Counted from the stretch's first letter, positions 51,160-62,560 are shown. The stretch is DNA of 64,000 nt from Proteles cristata cristata (GCA_017311185.1 JAESUZ010003526.1:992001-1056000), one strand, 5' to 3'. Program-made: numbers and translations. Notes: a model not told the origin generated them from the letters alone.

Positions 51160-52735
51160 TTTGGGGAAGATGGTAGAGTAGGAAGAACCAGGAATCTATC
51201 TCTCCACCTAGACAATCTCTGTGGCAGAATCGGTCTGATGGTTTTGAAACCCTGGAGTCTGTTGTAGATTTGCAACTTCCAGGGGGGAGTCTTGGTCAAT
51301 TGTGGTTAATTTTGGTCAAATTCAGCTCTTAGTACAGGTGCAGTTACCTCGCCCCCACCCCTGGCCTTGTGGCAGGCAGCTGTATCTGCATTCCTGGAGC
51401 CAGCTGCACGAGTTGGTGAGTATTAGGGTAGGGAAAAAGGACTCCATCCTTGAATAGTGGGGATCTGTGCTCTGATATCTGATTGCTGCTTCTGATCACC
51501 GAGGTACCAAGAGGCCGGCAGCCATTGTGATTGCACTTCCTTCATTTGTTGCAAGCCCTCCCCCTCCAGCTGATGAGAATTTCAGGACATTTAAAAGCTG
51601 GTACACTTACTCCCCACCCCCATCCCTAATTTTCTCCTTTACCCCCTTTTGGGAGCCTTCAGAGGCAACTGAGCATTCAAAGACTAGAGCATTCAAAGGC
51701 AACTGCTTGTATAGGGAAAATTAGAAAGTTACTGCACATGCCCAGAGGAAGTGTAGGGTCAGGATAGAACTGAAGAGACCCTAAGCTTATTCCTCAGGAT
51801 AATTCTTGGCACAGAGATAGCCTACAAAACAAGAAATATGGTGTTGATGATGATGATGACAATGATGATGATTTAATAATGCTGGTAAAGGGAAAGAAAG
51901 TGATTTCCGGACTACCACATTATTAGATTCAAAAGTCCAGCTTTTAATTAAAAAAAAAAAAAGCATGCAAAGAAACAAGAAAATAAGGTTCATTCCAAGG
52001 GGGAAAATCGACAGAAATGGTTTCTGAAAAAGATGGTAGATCTGCTAGACAGACTTTAAAACAACTGTCTTAAAGATGCTCAAAGAACTAAAACAAAACA
52101 AAAAAACAATGAGAGATGTGGAGAACATGAAAATAACTTATGAACAAAATGGAGATATCAATCAACAGAAAAGCTAAAAAGAAACCAAAGGAAATTCTGA
52201 AAAGTACAATAACTAAAATGAAAAATTCACTAGAAGGATTCAAAGACAGATTTGAGCAGGCAGAAGAAAGAATCAGCGAACTTGAAGATAAGACAATGGA
52301 ACTAAGCCTGAGGAACTGAAAAATGATTGAAGACAAGGAAACAGAGCCTAAGGGACTTGTGTGACTCCATTAAGTGGATCAACAAACACATTGTGGGAGA
52401 CTCTTCCAGAAGAGAGGGAAAGGGGTAGAGAGAATATTTGAATAAATAATGGCTGAAAACTTGAACATTGTATGAAAGACATGAATATAAACATCCAAGC
52501 TCTGTGACCTTCAAGTAAGATGTGAAGGAGATTCACTCCAAGACATATTATGACCAAACTTTAAAAAGTCAAAGAATCTTGAAAGCAGCAAGAGAGAAGT
52601 GATGAGTCATATACAAGTACAGAGTTTCACTTTCACAAAAGGAAAAGAGATAGGGAGATGGATGGTGGTGATAGTTGCAGAACATTATGAATGTATCGAT
52701 GCCACTGTACTGTACACTTAAAAATGGGTAGGTAT
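51160..52735 (+). mobile_element. Older LINE-1, 5' UTR and ORF1 remnant
   Basis: It begins GGGGAAGATGGTAGAGTAGGA, the usual L1 5'-end motif, and passes through 5'-UTR-like sequence with a short GAT-rich repeat. ORF1 remnants follow: AGAAGGATTCAAAGACAGA and GCAGAAGAAAGAATCAGCGA near 52230-52280, and CTTGAAAGCAGCAAGAGAGA near 52577. Reading frames are broken. An L1 3'-end-like stretch (GTACACTTAAAAATGGGTAGG) lies near 52,710. Confidence 0.7.
51843..51880. repeat. (GAT)n simple repeat
   Basis: Interrupted GATGATGATGATGAC and GATGATGATG units inside an L1 5' UTR remnant. Confidence 0.7.
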
Positions 52736-52755
52736 TAAATTTTATGTATATGTTA

Positions 52756-52953
52756 GGGGCACCTGAGTGGCTTAGTTGAGCATCTGACTTTGGTTCGGGT
52801 CATGATCTCATGGTTCGTGAGTTCAAGCCCTGCATCGGGCTCTATGATGATAGCTCAGAGCCTGGAACCTGCTTTGGATTCTGTTTCTCCCTCTCTCTGC
52901 TCCTCCCCCACTCATGCTCTGTCTCTGTTTCTCAAAAATGAATAAATGTTAAA
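52756..52953 (+). mobile_element. Carnivore SINE
   Basis: Flanked by TTAAATTTTATGTATATGTTA-like and TTAAATTTTATGTATATTTTA-like repeats, a duplication of about 20 bp with one mismatch. Confidence 0.92.
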
Positions 52954-53324
52954 TTTAAATTTTATGTATATTTTACCATAATAAAAAATGGAAGCAAAAA
53001 GAAGAAATATGAACACAGCTTAGGAGACCAGTAGAATACTATCAAGTTTACAAACATACACATAATGGGAGTCCCAGAAAAAAGAGGAAAGGGGCAGAAT
53101 ATATATTTCAGTAAATACTTGCTGAAAACTCACCCAGCTTGATGAAAGACATGAATCTACGCATTCAAGAAGTTCAACAAACTCTAGATAGAATAAACAC
53201 AAAGAGATCCACAATGAGACACATGATAATCAATCTGTCCAAAGACAGAGACTCCTAAAGCAGCAAGAGAGAAGTAGTTTGTCACAGAGGACTCACTAAG
53301 ATTAACAGTTGATTTCTCAGCAAC

Positions 53325-53416
53325 CATCGAGCTTGCTGCAGGGCTCGAACTCATGAACTGCAAGATCATGACTTGAGCTGAAGTAAGATGCTTAACCAAC
53401 TGGGCCACACAGGTGT
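53325..53416 (-). mobile_element. Carnivore SINE fragment
   Basis: The head half only, breaking the older L1 ORF1; no CT body. Confidence 0.8.
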
Positions 53417-53438
53417 TGCCTCCCGAGCAAAACAATCC

Positions 53439-56400
53439 TTTTTTTTTTTTTTAATAGTTTACTGTCAAGTTGGTTTCCATATAACACCCAATGTTCATCC
53501 CCACAAGTGCCCTCCTCCATGCCCATCACCCCCCTTCCCCTCCCCTCCATACCCATCAATCCTCAGTTCTCAGCATTCAAGAGTCTCTCATGGTTTGCCT
53601 CCCTCCCTCTACCCCCCTATTTCCCCCCTTCTTCTCCCCCACGGTCCTCCGTTAAGTTCCTCCTAATCTTCCTATACGTGCAAACATATGGTATTTGTCC
53701 TTCTCTGCCTGACTTATTTCGCTCAGCATAACACCCTCAAGGGACACCCTCAAGGTCCATCCATGTGGCTGCACATGGCCAGATTTCATTCTTTCTCATT
53801 GCCATGTAGTATTCCATGGTATAGATAAACCACATCTTCGTGATCCATTCGTCCGTTGATGGACACTTAGGCTCTTTCCATGTTTTGGCTATTGTGGAGA
53901 GTGCTGCTATGAACATTGGGGTACATGTGCCCCTGTGCATCAGCACTCCTGTGTCCCTTGGGTAAATTCCTAGCAGTGCTATTGCTGGGTCACAGGGGAG
54001 TTCTACTGTTAATTTTTTGAGGAACCTCCACACTGTTTCCCAGAGGGGCTGTACCAGTTTACATTTCCACCAACAGTGTAGGAGGGTGCCCGTTTCTCCA
54101 CATCCTCGACAGCATCTAGAGTCCTCTGGTTTGTTCATTTTAGCCACTCTGACCGGGGTGAGGTGGTATCTCAGTGTGGTTTTGATTTGTATTTCCCTGA
54201 TGAGGAGGGATGCTGAGCATCGTTTCATGTGTCTGTTGGCCATCTGGATGTCCTCTTTGGAGAAGTGTCTGTTCATATCTTCTGCCCATTTCTTTGCTGG
54301 GTTGTTTGTTTTTCAGGTGTGGAGTTTGGTGAGTTCCTTATAGATTTTGGATATTAACCCTTTATCTGATATGTCATTTGCAACTATCTTTTCCCATTCC
54401 GTCGGTTGCCTATTAGTTTTATGGATTGTTTCCTTTGCCGTGCAGAAGCTTTTCATCTTGATGAGGTCCCAATAGTTAATTTTTGCTCTTGATTCCCTTG
54501 CTTTTGGGGATGTGTCAAGTAAGAAATTGCTGTGGTGGAGGTCAAGGAGGTTGTTTCCTGCTTTCTCCTCTAGGGTTTTGATGGTTTCCTGTCTCACGTT
54601 CAGGTCCTTCATCCATTTTGAGTTTATTTTTGTGTATGGTGTGAGAAAATGATCTAGTTTCATTCTTCTGCATGTTGCTGTCCAGTTCTCCCAGCACCAT
54701 CTGTTAAAGAGGCTGTCTTTTTTCCATTGGATACTCTTTCCTGCTTTGTCAATGATTAGTTGGCCGTACGTTTGTGAGTCCAGTTCTGAGTTCTCTATTC
54801 TATTCCATTGGTCTCTGTGTCTGTGTTTGTGCCAATACCATACTGTCTTGATGATGACAGCTTTGTAGTAGAGGCTAAAGTCTGGGGTGGTGATGCCTCC
54901 CGTTTTGGTTTTCTTCTTCAATATTACTTTGGCTATTAGGGGTCTTTTGTGGCTCCATACAAATTTTAGGATAGTTTGTTCTAGTTTTGAGAAGTATGCT
55001 GGCACAATTTTGATTAGGATTGCATTGAATGTGTAGATTGCTTTGGGTAGTAATGACATTTTAACTATATTTATTCTTCCAGTCCATGAGCATGGAATGT
55101 TTTTCCATTTCTTTGTGTCTTCTTCAATTTCCTTCGTAAGTTTTCTATAGTTTTCATCATACAGATCTCTTATATTCTTGGTTAGGTTTATTCCTAGGTA
55201 TTTTATGTTTTTTTTTGTGCAGTTGTGAATGGGATCAGCTTCTTGATTTCTCTTTCTGTTGCTTCATTGTTGCTGTATAAAAATGCAACCGATTTCTGTA
55301 CATTGATTTTGTACCCTGCAACTTTGCTGAATTCTTCAATCAGTTCTAGTAGGCTTCTGGTGGAGTCTGTCGGGTTTTCTATGTACAGTATCATGTCGTC
55401 TGCAAAAAGTGAAAGTTTGACTTCTTCTTTGCCAATTTTGATGCCTTTTATTTCCTTTCGTTGCCTGATGGCTGATGCTGGGACTTCCAGCACAATGTAA
55501 AACAACAGTGGTGAGAGTGGACATCTCTGTCGTGTTCCTGATCTCAGGGGGAAAGCTCTCAGTTTTTCCCTGTTGAGGATGATGTTAGCTGAGGGCTTCT
55601 CATAGATGGCTTTTATGATGTTTAAATAGGTTCCTTCTAACCTGACTTTCTCGCGGGTCTTTATCAAGAAGGGATGCTGTATTTTGTCAAATGCCTTTTC
55701 TGCATTTATTGACAGGATCATTTGATTTTTATCTTTTCTTTTGTTGATGTGATGTATCACATTGATTGATTTGCAAACACTGAACCAGCCCTGACCCAGG
55801 AATGAATTCCACTTGATCTTGGTGGATAATTCTTTTTATGTGCTGTTGAATTTGATTTGCAAGTATCTTGTTGAGGATTTTTGCATTTGTATTCATCAAG
55901 GATATTGGCCTATAGTTCTTTTTTTGCTGGGTCTCTGTCTGGCTTGGGAATCAAAGTGATGCTGCCTTCATAAAATGAGTTTGGAAGTTTTCCTTCGATT
56001 TCTATTTTTTGGAATAGTTTGAGAAGAATTGGTATTAATTCTGTTTTAAATGTCTGGTAGAATTCCCCAGGGAACCCATCTGGCCCAGGGCTCTTATTTG
56101 TTGTGAGATTTTTGATAACTGATTTGATTTCCTTACTTGTTATGGGTCTGTTCAGGTTTTCTATCTCCTCCCCTGTGAATTTTGGTAGTGAGTGTGTGTT
56201 TAGGAATTTGTCCATTTCTTCTAAGTTGTCCAGTTTGTTGGCATATACTTTTTCATAGTATTCCCTGATAATTGCTCGTATTTCTGAGGGGTTGGTTGTA
56301 ATCAGTCCATTTTCATTCATGATTTTGTGTATTTGAGTGCTCTCTCTTTTCTTTTTGAGAAGCCTGGCTAGAGGTTTGTCAATTTTCTTTATTTGTTCAA

Positions 56401-57799
56401 AAAACCAACTCTTGGTTTCATTGATTTGTTCAACTGTTTCTTTGGTTTCTATATTGTTTATCTATGTCCTGATTTTTATTATTTCTCTTTTTCTACTGGA
56501 TTTGGGGTGCTCTTGTTGCTCTCCCTCTAGTTGCTTTAGGTGAGCTGTTAGATTTTGCACTTGCACCTTGCGCTTTTTCTAATTTGAAATAGGCCTGGAG
56601 TGCAATGTACTTTCCTCTTAGGACTGCTTTCGCCGCATCCCATAGAGTTTGGATTGTTGTATTCTCATTTTCATTTGTTTCCATATATTCTTCTCTACTT
56701 GCCTGATTGGCCCATTCATTCTTTAGTAGGGTGTTCTTTAACCTCCATGTTTTTGGGGGTTTTCCAGACTTCTTCCTGTGATTGATTTCAAGTTTCATAG
56801 CATTGTGATCTGAAAGTGTGCATGGTTTGATCTCAATTCTTTTATATTTATTGAGGGCTGCTTTATGTCCCAGTATGTGATCTATCTTGGAGAATGTGCC
56901 ATGTGCATTTGAGAAGAAAGTGAATTCCATAGCCTCAGGATGTAGAGTTCTAAACATATCTGTCAAATCCACCTGGTCCAATGTGTCATTTAAGTCCATT
57001 GTGTCTTTATTGATTTTCTGTCTAGTTGATCTGTCCATTGCTGTAAGTGGAGTATTAAATTCCCCTGCTATTAGCACGTTCTTATCGATAAGAGTGTTTC
57101 TGTTTGTGATTGTTTTGTGTATTTAGGTGATCCCTTATTTGGTGTGTAGACATTTATAATTGTTAGCTCTTCCTGATGGATAGACCCTTTAATTATTATA
57201 TAATGCCCTTCTTCATCCCTTGTTACTGTCTTTAATTTAAAGTCCAGTTTGTCTGATATAAGTATAGCCACTCCAGCTTTTTTTTTTTTTTTACTTCCAG
57301 TAGTATGATAGATATTTCTCCATCCCCTTACTTTCAATCTGAAGGTGTCCTCCAGTCCAAAATGAGTTTCTTGTAGACAGCAAATAGATGGATTTTGGTT
57401 TTTTATTCATTGTGCTACCCTATGTCTTTTGATTGGGGCATTTAGTCCATTTACATTCAGTGTTATTATTGATATATATGAGTTTAGAGTCATTGTGTCA
57501 TTTCTGGGATTCATGCTTGTGGTGGTGTCTCTAGCATCTTGCATTCCTTGCAACATTTCCCTCAGAGATTCCCCCTCAGGATTTCTTGTAGGGCTGGTTT
57601 AGTGGTGACAAATTCTTTCAATTTTTGTTTATTTGGAAAGACTTTTATCTCTCCTTCTATTCTGAATGAGAGGCCTGCTGGATAGAGGATTCTTGGCTGC
57701 ATATTTTTTCTGTTCATCACATTGAAGATCTCCTGCCATTCCTTTCTGGCCTGCCAAGTTTCAGTAGATAGGTCTGTCACCACTCTGATAGGTTTCCCT
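53439..57799 (-). mobile_element. LINE-1, younger element, 5'-truncated in ORF1, with nearly full ORF2 (inactive)
   Basis: Read on the minus strand: the ORF1 C-terminal domain (ETWQARKEW, RILYPAGLSF, TTKPALQEIL) at 57785-57562; ORF2 from an ATG at 57493 (TLNVNGL, LQETH of the endonuclease near 57385, SDHNAM near 56790) through reverse transcriptase (FADDMILY near 55380) and the C-terminal Cys/His motif (CRGCG, near 54120) to a stop at 53737; then a G/A-rich 3' UTR and poly(A) (T-run at 53439-53452). Imperfect 14-nt target duplications lie at 53427-53440 and 57800-57813 (12 of 14 identical). Frame breaks divide ORF2 into at least six pieces, and the endonuclease GDFN motif reads GEFN. About 1,250 codons are spanned, close to the usual length. 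Confidence 0.93.
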
Positions 57800-57996
57800 G
57801 CAAAACGATTCTTAAAAAATAAAGGAGAAATTAAAATATTGCCAGATAAACTAAAGCAGATGGGGTTTATTGCTGGTAAGTCCTGCCTACAAGATCTGCT
57901 AAAGGGAGTCCTTCAGGTTCTAATGACACTATATAATAACTCAGGTCCACATGAAGACTAAAGATAACTACATAAGTAAATAAAGAAGTCAATATT

Positions 57997-58025
57997 GTGC
58001 TTATTTCAGCAGCACATATACTAAA
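57997..58025 (+). pseudogene. RNU6: U6 snRNA 5'-end fragment flanked by an 11-bp duplication
   Basis: These 29 nt match the first 29 nt of U6 snRNA at 25 positions (GCAGCACATATACTAAA is intact). All four differences are transitions, three of them at the CG-rich part near the 5' end. It is flanked by perfect direct repeats AAGTCAATATT at 57986-57996 and 58026-58036, the mark of L1-mediated insertion. It lies within an old L1 copy. No functional U6 promoter or full body is present. Confidence 0.85.
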
Positions 58026-58095
58026 AAGTCAATATTAATGTATTGCTAGTTTGTAACTATTCTATCTTTCTATCTGATTTAAAAGATAATTACAG

Positions 58096-58307
58096 GGGTG
58101 CCTGGGTGGCTCAGTCGGTTAAGCATCCGTCTTCAGCTCAGGTCACGATCTCACAGTTCGCTGGTTCGAGCCCCGCGTCGGGCTCTGTGCTGACATCTTA
58201 GAGCCTGGATCCTGCTTCAGACTCTGTGTTCCCTCTCTCTCTGCCCCTCTCCTCTCACACCCTCTCTCTCTCTTTTAAAAATAAATAAACATTAAAAAAA
58301 TTTTTAA
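58096..58307 (+). mobile_element. Carnivore SINE
   Basis: Complete + strand copy with an intact B-box (GGTTCGAGCCCC) between two + strand L1 pieces. Confidence 0.92.
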
Positions 58308-58938
58308 AGCTCCTCAAAATTAAAAACAGAATTACCATATGACCCAGTCAATCCATGGCTGGATATTTACAAAAAGAAAATGAAAACACTAATTCAAAAA
58401 GATATATGCTAATTCAAAAGACTAAATGAAAACACTAATTCAAAAAGATAAAGCACCTCTATGCTTACTGTAGCATTATTTACAATAGCCATGATATGGA
58501 ATAAACCCAAGTGTCCATCCATAGATGAATGGATAAAGAAGATACATATACATAAAGATGTATATACACATATACACACAGACCCATAATGGAATGTTAC
58601 TCAGTCATAAAAAAGAATGAAATCTTGCCATTTGCAACAACATGGTTGGATCTAGAGAGTATAACGAAATAGAGAAAAACAAATGCCCCATGATTTCACT
58701 CATGTGGGATTTAAGAAACAAAACAAGAGAAACAAACAAAAAACCAGACTCTTAAATACAGAGAAGAAACTGGTGATTACCAGAGGGGAAGTGGGTGGAG
58801 GGATGGGTGGAATAGATGAAGGGGATTAAGAATACACTTATGATGAGCAGTGAGTAATGTAGAGAACGGTCATACTGTACACCTAAACTGATATAGCACT
58901 GTATATTCATTATACTTAAAATTTTAAAATAAATAAAA
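58308..58938 (+). mobile_element. LINE-1 3' end
   Basis: This is the end of ORF2 and the 3' UTR: ACCATATGACCCAGTCAATCC, CCAAGTGTCCATCCATAGA, ATGGTTGGATCTAGAGAGTA, TTTCACTCATGTGGGATTTA, ending in a TTAAAATAAATAAAAATT tail. It contains a 27-nt tandem copy (58378-58404 and 58424-58450, 46-nt period). The JAZF1 pseudogene follows directly. Confidence 0.85.
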
Positions 58939-58944
58939 ATTGCT

Positions 58945-59680
58945 TGCAGGTGACAGTGCTAGCTGGGTAGTCTCACCCAATGCAATATGGATCCAAGTGT
59001 TTTAGAACAACAAGAATTACAGCAGCCAACCCATGTTGTTGTCAGTTACATGAATAGATTCGTAACGGATGCCACCCACCAAGAGTCACAGTCCCCAAAG
59101 AAGATTCAACGGAAGCTCTCGCTGACCTCGTTCCAGCTCAGTGTCTTGAAGGAATATGTCCACGCAGGGGAAGCCTCACTGCCCCCGCGACCCCACCCAT
59201 CCTCTTCTCCTCTTCATCCTGCAGCTGCACTCCCAACAGGTGGAGAGTACCACCAGGAGGAGACGGTACGAGTGGGGCAGCAATGAGTCCTGACCACAGA
59301 AGCTCCATCGTGATGCTCCGAAGCCATCCTCCGCTCCATGTGTGAGAACGGAGGGGAAGAGAAGCCTTTCCCCTTCCTGGTTCCTGGATGTAAAAAGGTG
59401 AATGGCATGAAGTACCACGCTAAGGATGCTTGCAGATTGGTGTCTGCAAACCATTCAAATGTCCTTATGGTAAGAGTTACAAGACGGCTCAGGGCTTGGG
59501 GCACCACACAATCAACTTTCATCCCGGGGCATTGGCTGAGATTATAGGGAAGATGTAGCAATAACATGCTGGTCATAACTGTCAATAAGTCCTCTCCAGC
59601 TGTTGCTGATTTTGGAAACAGCCACCATTTCTCAAAAGGGAAACGCTCAGCAGCCCTTTAAAGAATGAAACACGTGCTTT
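58945..59680 (+). pseudogene. JAZF1: JAZF1 processed pseudogene (5'-truncated)
   Basis: The reading starting near 58987 (DPSVLEQQELQQPTHV, INRF-like SYMNRF, KLSLT) matches the middle of the JAZF1 zinc-finger protein. After frameshifts and a stop at 59284-59286, the C-terminal zinc-finger part follows from 59338 (NGGEEKPF, VPGCKK, VNGMKYHAK), then SYKTAQGL and HHTINFHP-like coding in another frame near 59470-59525. The 3' UTR-like part begins near 59560. It lacks introns and the N-terminal first zinc finger, has a 12-nt deletion between GCKK and VNG, and carries several frame breaks, so it is a retrotransposed dead copy. It sits directly after the A-rich end of an L1. The JAZF1 identification is from recognised motifs; the exact ends are uncertain. 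Confidence 0.88.
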
Positions 59681-59942
59681 AAATTTTTTTCTGTAATTTT
59701 GGAAAGATGTATCTTTGTAGAGTTAATGATTGGTACATTTACCCATGTAATCATCATACTCATTTTCCTTACTTTGATATAAGGTGCTAAGCAGAAAAAG
59801 CTCTAGGTTCTTCAGCACATCTACCCCAAAACAAAATAAAATTGGATCCTATGTTTTCTTCTAGGAGGTCTTAACGGTTTCAGGTCTTATATTTAAGTCT
59901 ACTCCATTTTGAGTTAATTTTTATTTTTTTTGTTTTCTTGTT

Positions 59943-60137
59943 TTTTAATTTTTTTTTTTTTAGTTTATTTATTTACTTAGAGAGCAAGCTGGAGAGGGGC
60001 AGAGAGAGGGAGAGAGAATAAATCCCAAACAGGCTCTGCACTGGCAGTGCGGGGCTTGAACTCATGAACCGTGACGCCATGACCTGAGCTGAAATCTAGA
60101 GTCAGACACTTCACTGACTGAGCTACCCAGGTGCCCC
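59943..60137 (-). mobile_element. Carnivore SINE
   Basis: Flanked by ATTTTGAGTTAATTTTT and ATTTTGAGACCATTTTT; inserted in an L1 remnant. Confidence 0.9.
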
Positions 60138-60601
60138 GATTTTGAGACCATTTTTGTGAGTGGTGAAAAATAGGGGTCTAATTCATTCATGCGAATTTCC
60201 AACTTTACAGCCCCATTTATTGAAGACACGGTCTTTTCTCCACTATATATTCTTGGATAACCTGTCAAATATTAGTTGACCGTATTTGCTTGGGTTTATT
60301 TCTGGGTTCTCAGTTCAGTTCCATTGAAGTGTTTGTCTGTTTTTAGGCCAATACCATACTGTTTTGCTTACTGTAGCTTCATGGTATAGTTTGAAATCAG
60401 GAAGTGTGACACTTTCCATTTTATTCTTTCTTAGGATCATTGGCTATTTGGCCAAAAGGAGCCTTTTGTCCTTCTATATAAATTTTAGAATTGTTATTTC
60501 TACCTCTGTAAAAGAAAAAATACCATTGGAATCTTGATAGGGATGGCATGGTATCTAGAGATGGCTTTTGGTGATATTGGGATGTTAATATTAGTTCTTC
60601 T

Positions 60602-60813
60602 GAGGCACCTGGATGGTTCAGTCGCTTAAGTTTCTGACTCTTGACTTTGGCTCAGGTCATGATCTCAGGGTTCATGGGCCTGAGCTCTACATAGGGCTCT
60701 CTACTGTCAGCACTGAGCCCGATTCAGATCCTCTATCTCCCTCCCTCCCTGCCCCTCCCTGTTCAAGTGCATGCTCTCTCTCAAAAATAAACATTTAAAA
60801 GTAAAAAAAAAAT
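60602..60813 (+). mobile_element. Carnivore SINE
   Basis: Head GAGGCACCTGGATGGTTCAG; CCCT body and AAAAATAAACATTTAAAA tail, in an L1 remnant. Confidence 0.9.
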
Positions 60814-61882
60814 TCTTCCAATCCCTAAATATGGGTTACCTTTCTATTTATTTGTGTCATCTTTAATTTCTTTCATCAATGTCTTAATTTTCAGACAAGA
60901 GCTCTTTCACTTCCTTGCCTGAATTTGTTCCTAAGTATTTTATTGCTTTCAATGCTGCTGTGAATGGATCACTTTTAAAATTTCTTTTTCAGATACTTCA
61001 TTGTTGACGTATAGAAATACTACTGATTTTTGTATGTTAATTTTGTATCCTGCAACTTCACTGAATTTGTTGATTACCTCTAACAGGTTTTTGATGGGGT
61101 CTTCAGTATTTTCTGTATATAAAATCACACCATCTGCAAATACAGACAATTTTACTTCTTCCTTTCCAATGCTGATAAATTTTATTTATTTATTTATTTA
61201 TTTATTTATCTAATTTTCTGACTGCTTGGGCAAGGACTTCTAGTGCTATATTGAATAAGACTGGTGAGAGTGGGCACCCTTGTCCTGGAGGAAAAGCTTT
61301 CAAACTTTCATCCTTGAATATGATGTCAGCTGTCGGCTTATCAATACATAGTCTTTATTATGTTGAGAAAGTTCCTTCTATCTCTAATTTGTTAAAAGTT
61401 TTTACCATGAATGGACATTGAATTTTGTAAATCCTTTCTCCGCATCTATGGAGATGATCATAGGACTGTTTTTCTTTCCTTCTATTCCATTGGTTGATTT
61501 ACATTATATTGACCTTTCTTTGCACTCCATGCATAAATCCCACTTGATCATGTAAATGATCCTTTCACTGTGCTCCTAAGTTCTGTTTGCTAGTATTTTA
61601 TTCAGAATTTTTGCATCTATATTCATCAAGAATACCGGTCTGTAGTTTTCTGTTCTGGTAGTGTCTTTTTATGGCTTTGGAATCCCAAATGAATTTGGGA
61701 GTGTTTCCTCCTCCTTTTTAAGAAGGGTTTGAGAAGGACTGGTGTTAATTCTTTAAATGTTTGGTAAAATTCAGCTGTAAAGCCATCAGGTCCTGGGTTT
61801 CTCTTCATTTGGAGATTTTTGATTATTGATAAAATCTCCTTACTAGTAATTGGTCTATTCAGACTTTCTATGTCTTCCTGAT

Positions 61883-61917
61883 TCAGTTAACTGACTAAGT
61901 CACCCCGATACCCCACG
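61883..61917 (-). mobile_element. Carnivore SINE fragment
   Basis: A head-end stub (AACTGACTAAGTCACC, then CCGATACCCC) at the end of an L1 remnant. Confidence 0.6.
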
Positions 61918-61929
61918 ACATTTAAAACC

Positions 61930-62560
61930 TTTTAGGGTATGCAATTCAGTGGCCCTTTGGATAGCTTCAAGATGGGAACTGATGAGACCAAGACATGATG
62001 AGAGGGTTAGAACGTTTAGCCTGGAGTTAATCAAGGCCAGTGATTTAATCTGTTGTGCCTAGGTGAAGAAACCTACATAAAAACCCCTACATAATGAATA
62101 GGGTTCAGGGAGCTTACAGGTTGGTGAGCACACCCATGTCCTGGGACTGTTCCGGACCTCACTGTATGTACCTCTTCATCTGGCTGTTCATCTGTATCTT
62201 TTATAATAACCTTTATCATAAACTGGTAATTGTAAATGCTTCCCTGAGTTCTGTGAGGCATCTAGCAAATTATGACCTCTTTGAAGGGGATCATGGGACC
62301 CTCCAACATTTATAGATGGTCAATCAGAAGTATGGGAGGTCTAAGATTTACACCTGGCATCTGAGGTTGGGGGGCAGTTTTGTCAGACTGTTTACCCTGT
62401 GGGGTCTGCAGTAACTTGGGTAGGTAGTGACAGTTGAATCAAACTGTAGGACACCCAGTTGGTATCCAGAGAGATAGAGTTGGTGGTATTGGGAAACAAG
62501 ACATAGGGGCCTCCTCTTAGGATGGATGCAGCTTACAGGGTGTGATACGGATGACTCCTT
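61930..62560 (+). repeat. LTR-like repeat, copy 3
   Basis: It reads in the opposite sense to copies 1 and 2: ACATAAAAACCCCTACATAA near 62074, GTACCTCTTCATCTGGCTGT near 62168, CTTCCCTGAGTTCTGTGAGG near 62240, GGACACCCAGTTGGTATCC near 62450. The block ATCTTTTATAATAACC resembles the promoter/poly(A) part of an LTR. No retroviral coding region is recognisable next to it. Confidence 0.6.

Larger units (their letters stand above)
52990..58095 (+). mobile_element. Older LINE-1 (L1M-type) ORF1 region, split by later insertions
   Basis: ORF1-like sequence (GGGAGTCCCAGAAAA, then GATGAAAGACATGAATCTA near 53141) runs to about 53324. A SINE fragment (53325-53416), then the younger minus-strand L1, interrupt it. 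It resumes at 57800 with AAAGGAGAAATTAAA and the ORF1 C-terminal GEIK and LQDLLKGVLQ reading, then the inter-ORF sequence to about 58095, itself holding the U6 fragment. The two halves line up as one parent element. Confidence 0.75.
59850..61884 (-). mobile_element. Older LINE-1 ORF2 remnant
   Basis: On the minus strand the reverse-transcriptase core reads FADGVILYTENTEDP near 61100 (Ala-Asp-Gly instead of Ala-Asp-Asp) and [16 protein letters not shown] near 61780. The 5' part of the window segment encodes later ORF2 regions. SINEs interrupt it at 59943-60137 and 60602-60813. A (TTTA)n run lies at 61180-61210. Confidence 0.8.

Noticed and set aside
57562..57990. Twin-priming inversion of one L1.
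   Set aside because: The two opposed ORF1 C-terminal pieces are homologous rather than adjacent parts of one element, and the older one continues on the far side of the insertion.
58987..59286. A 99-codon open frame as a small functional gene.
   Set aside because: It is the broken middle of a JAZF1 retrocopy, with further homologous sequence downstream in other frames.
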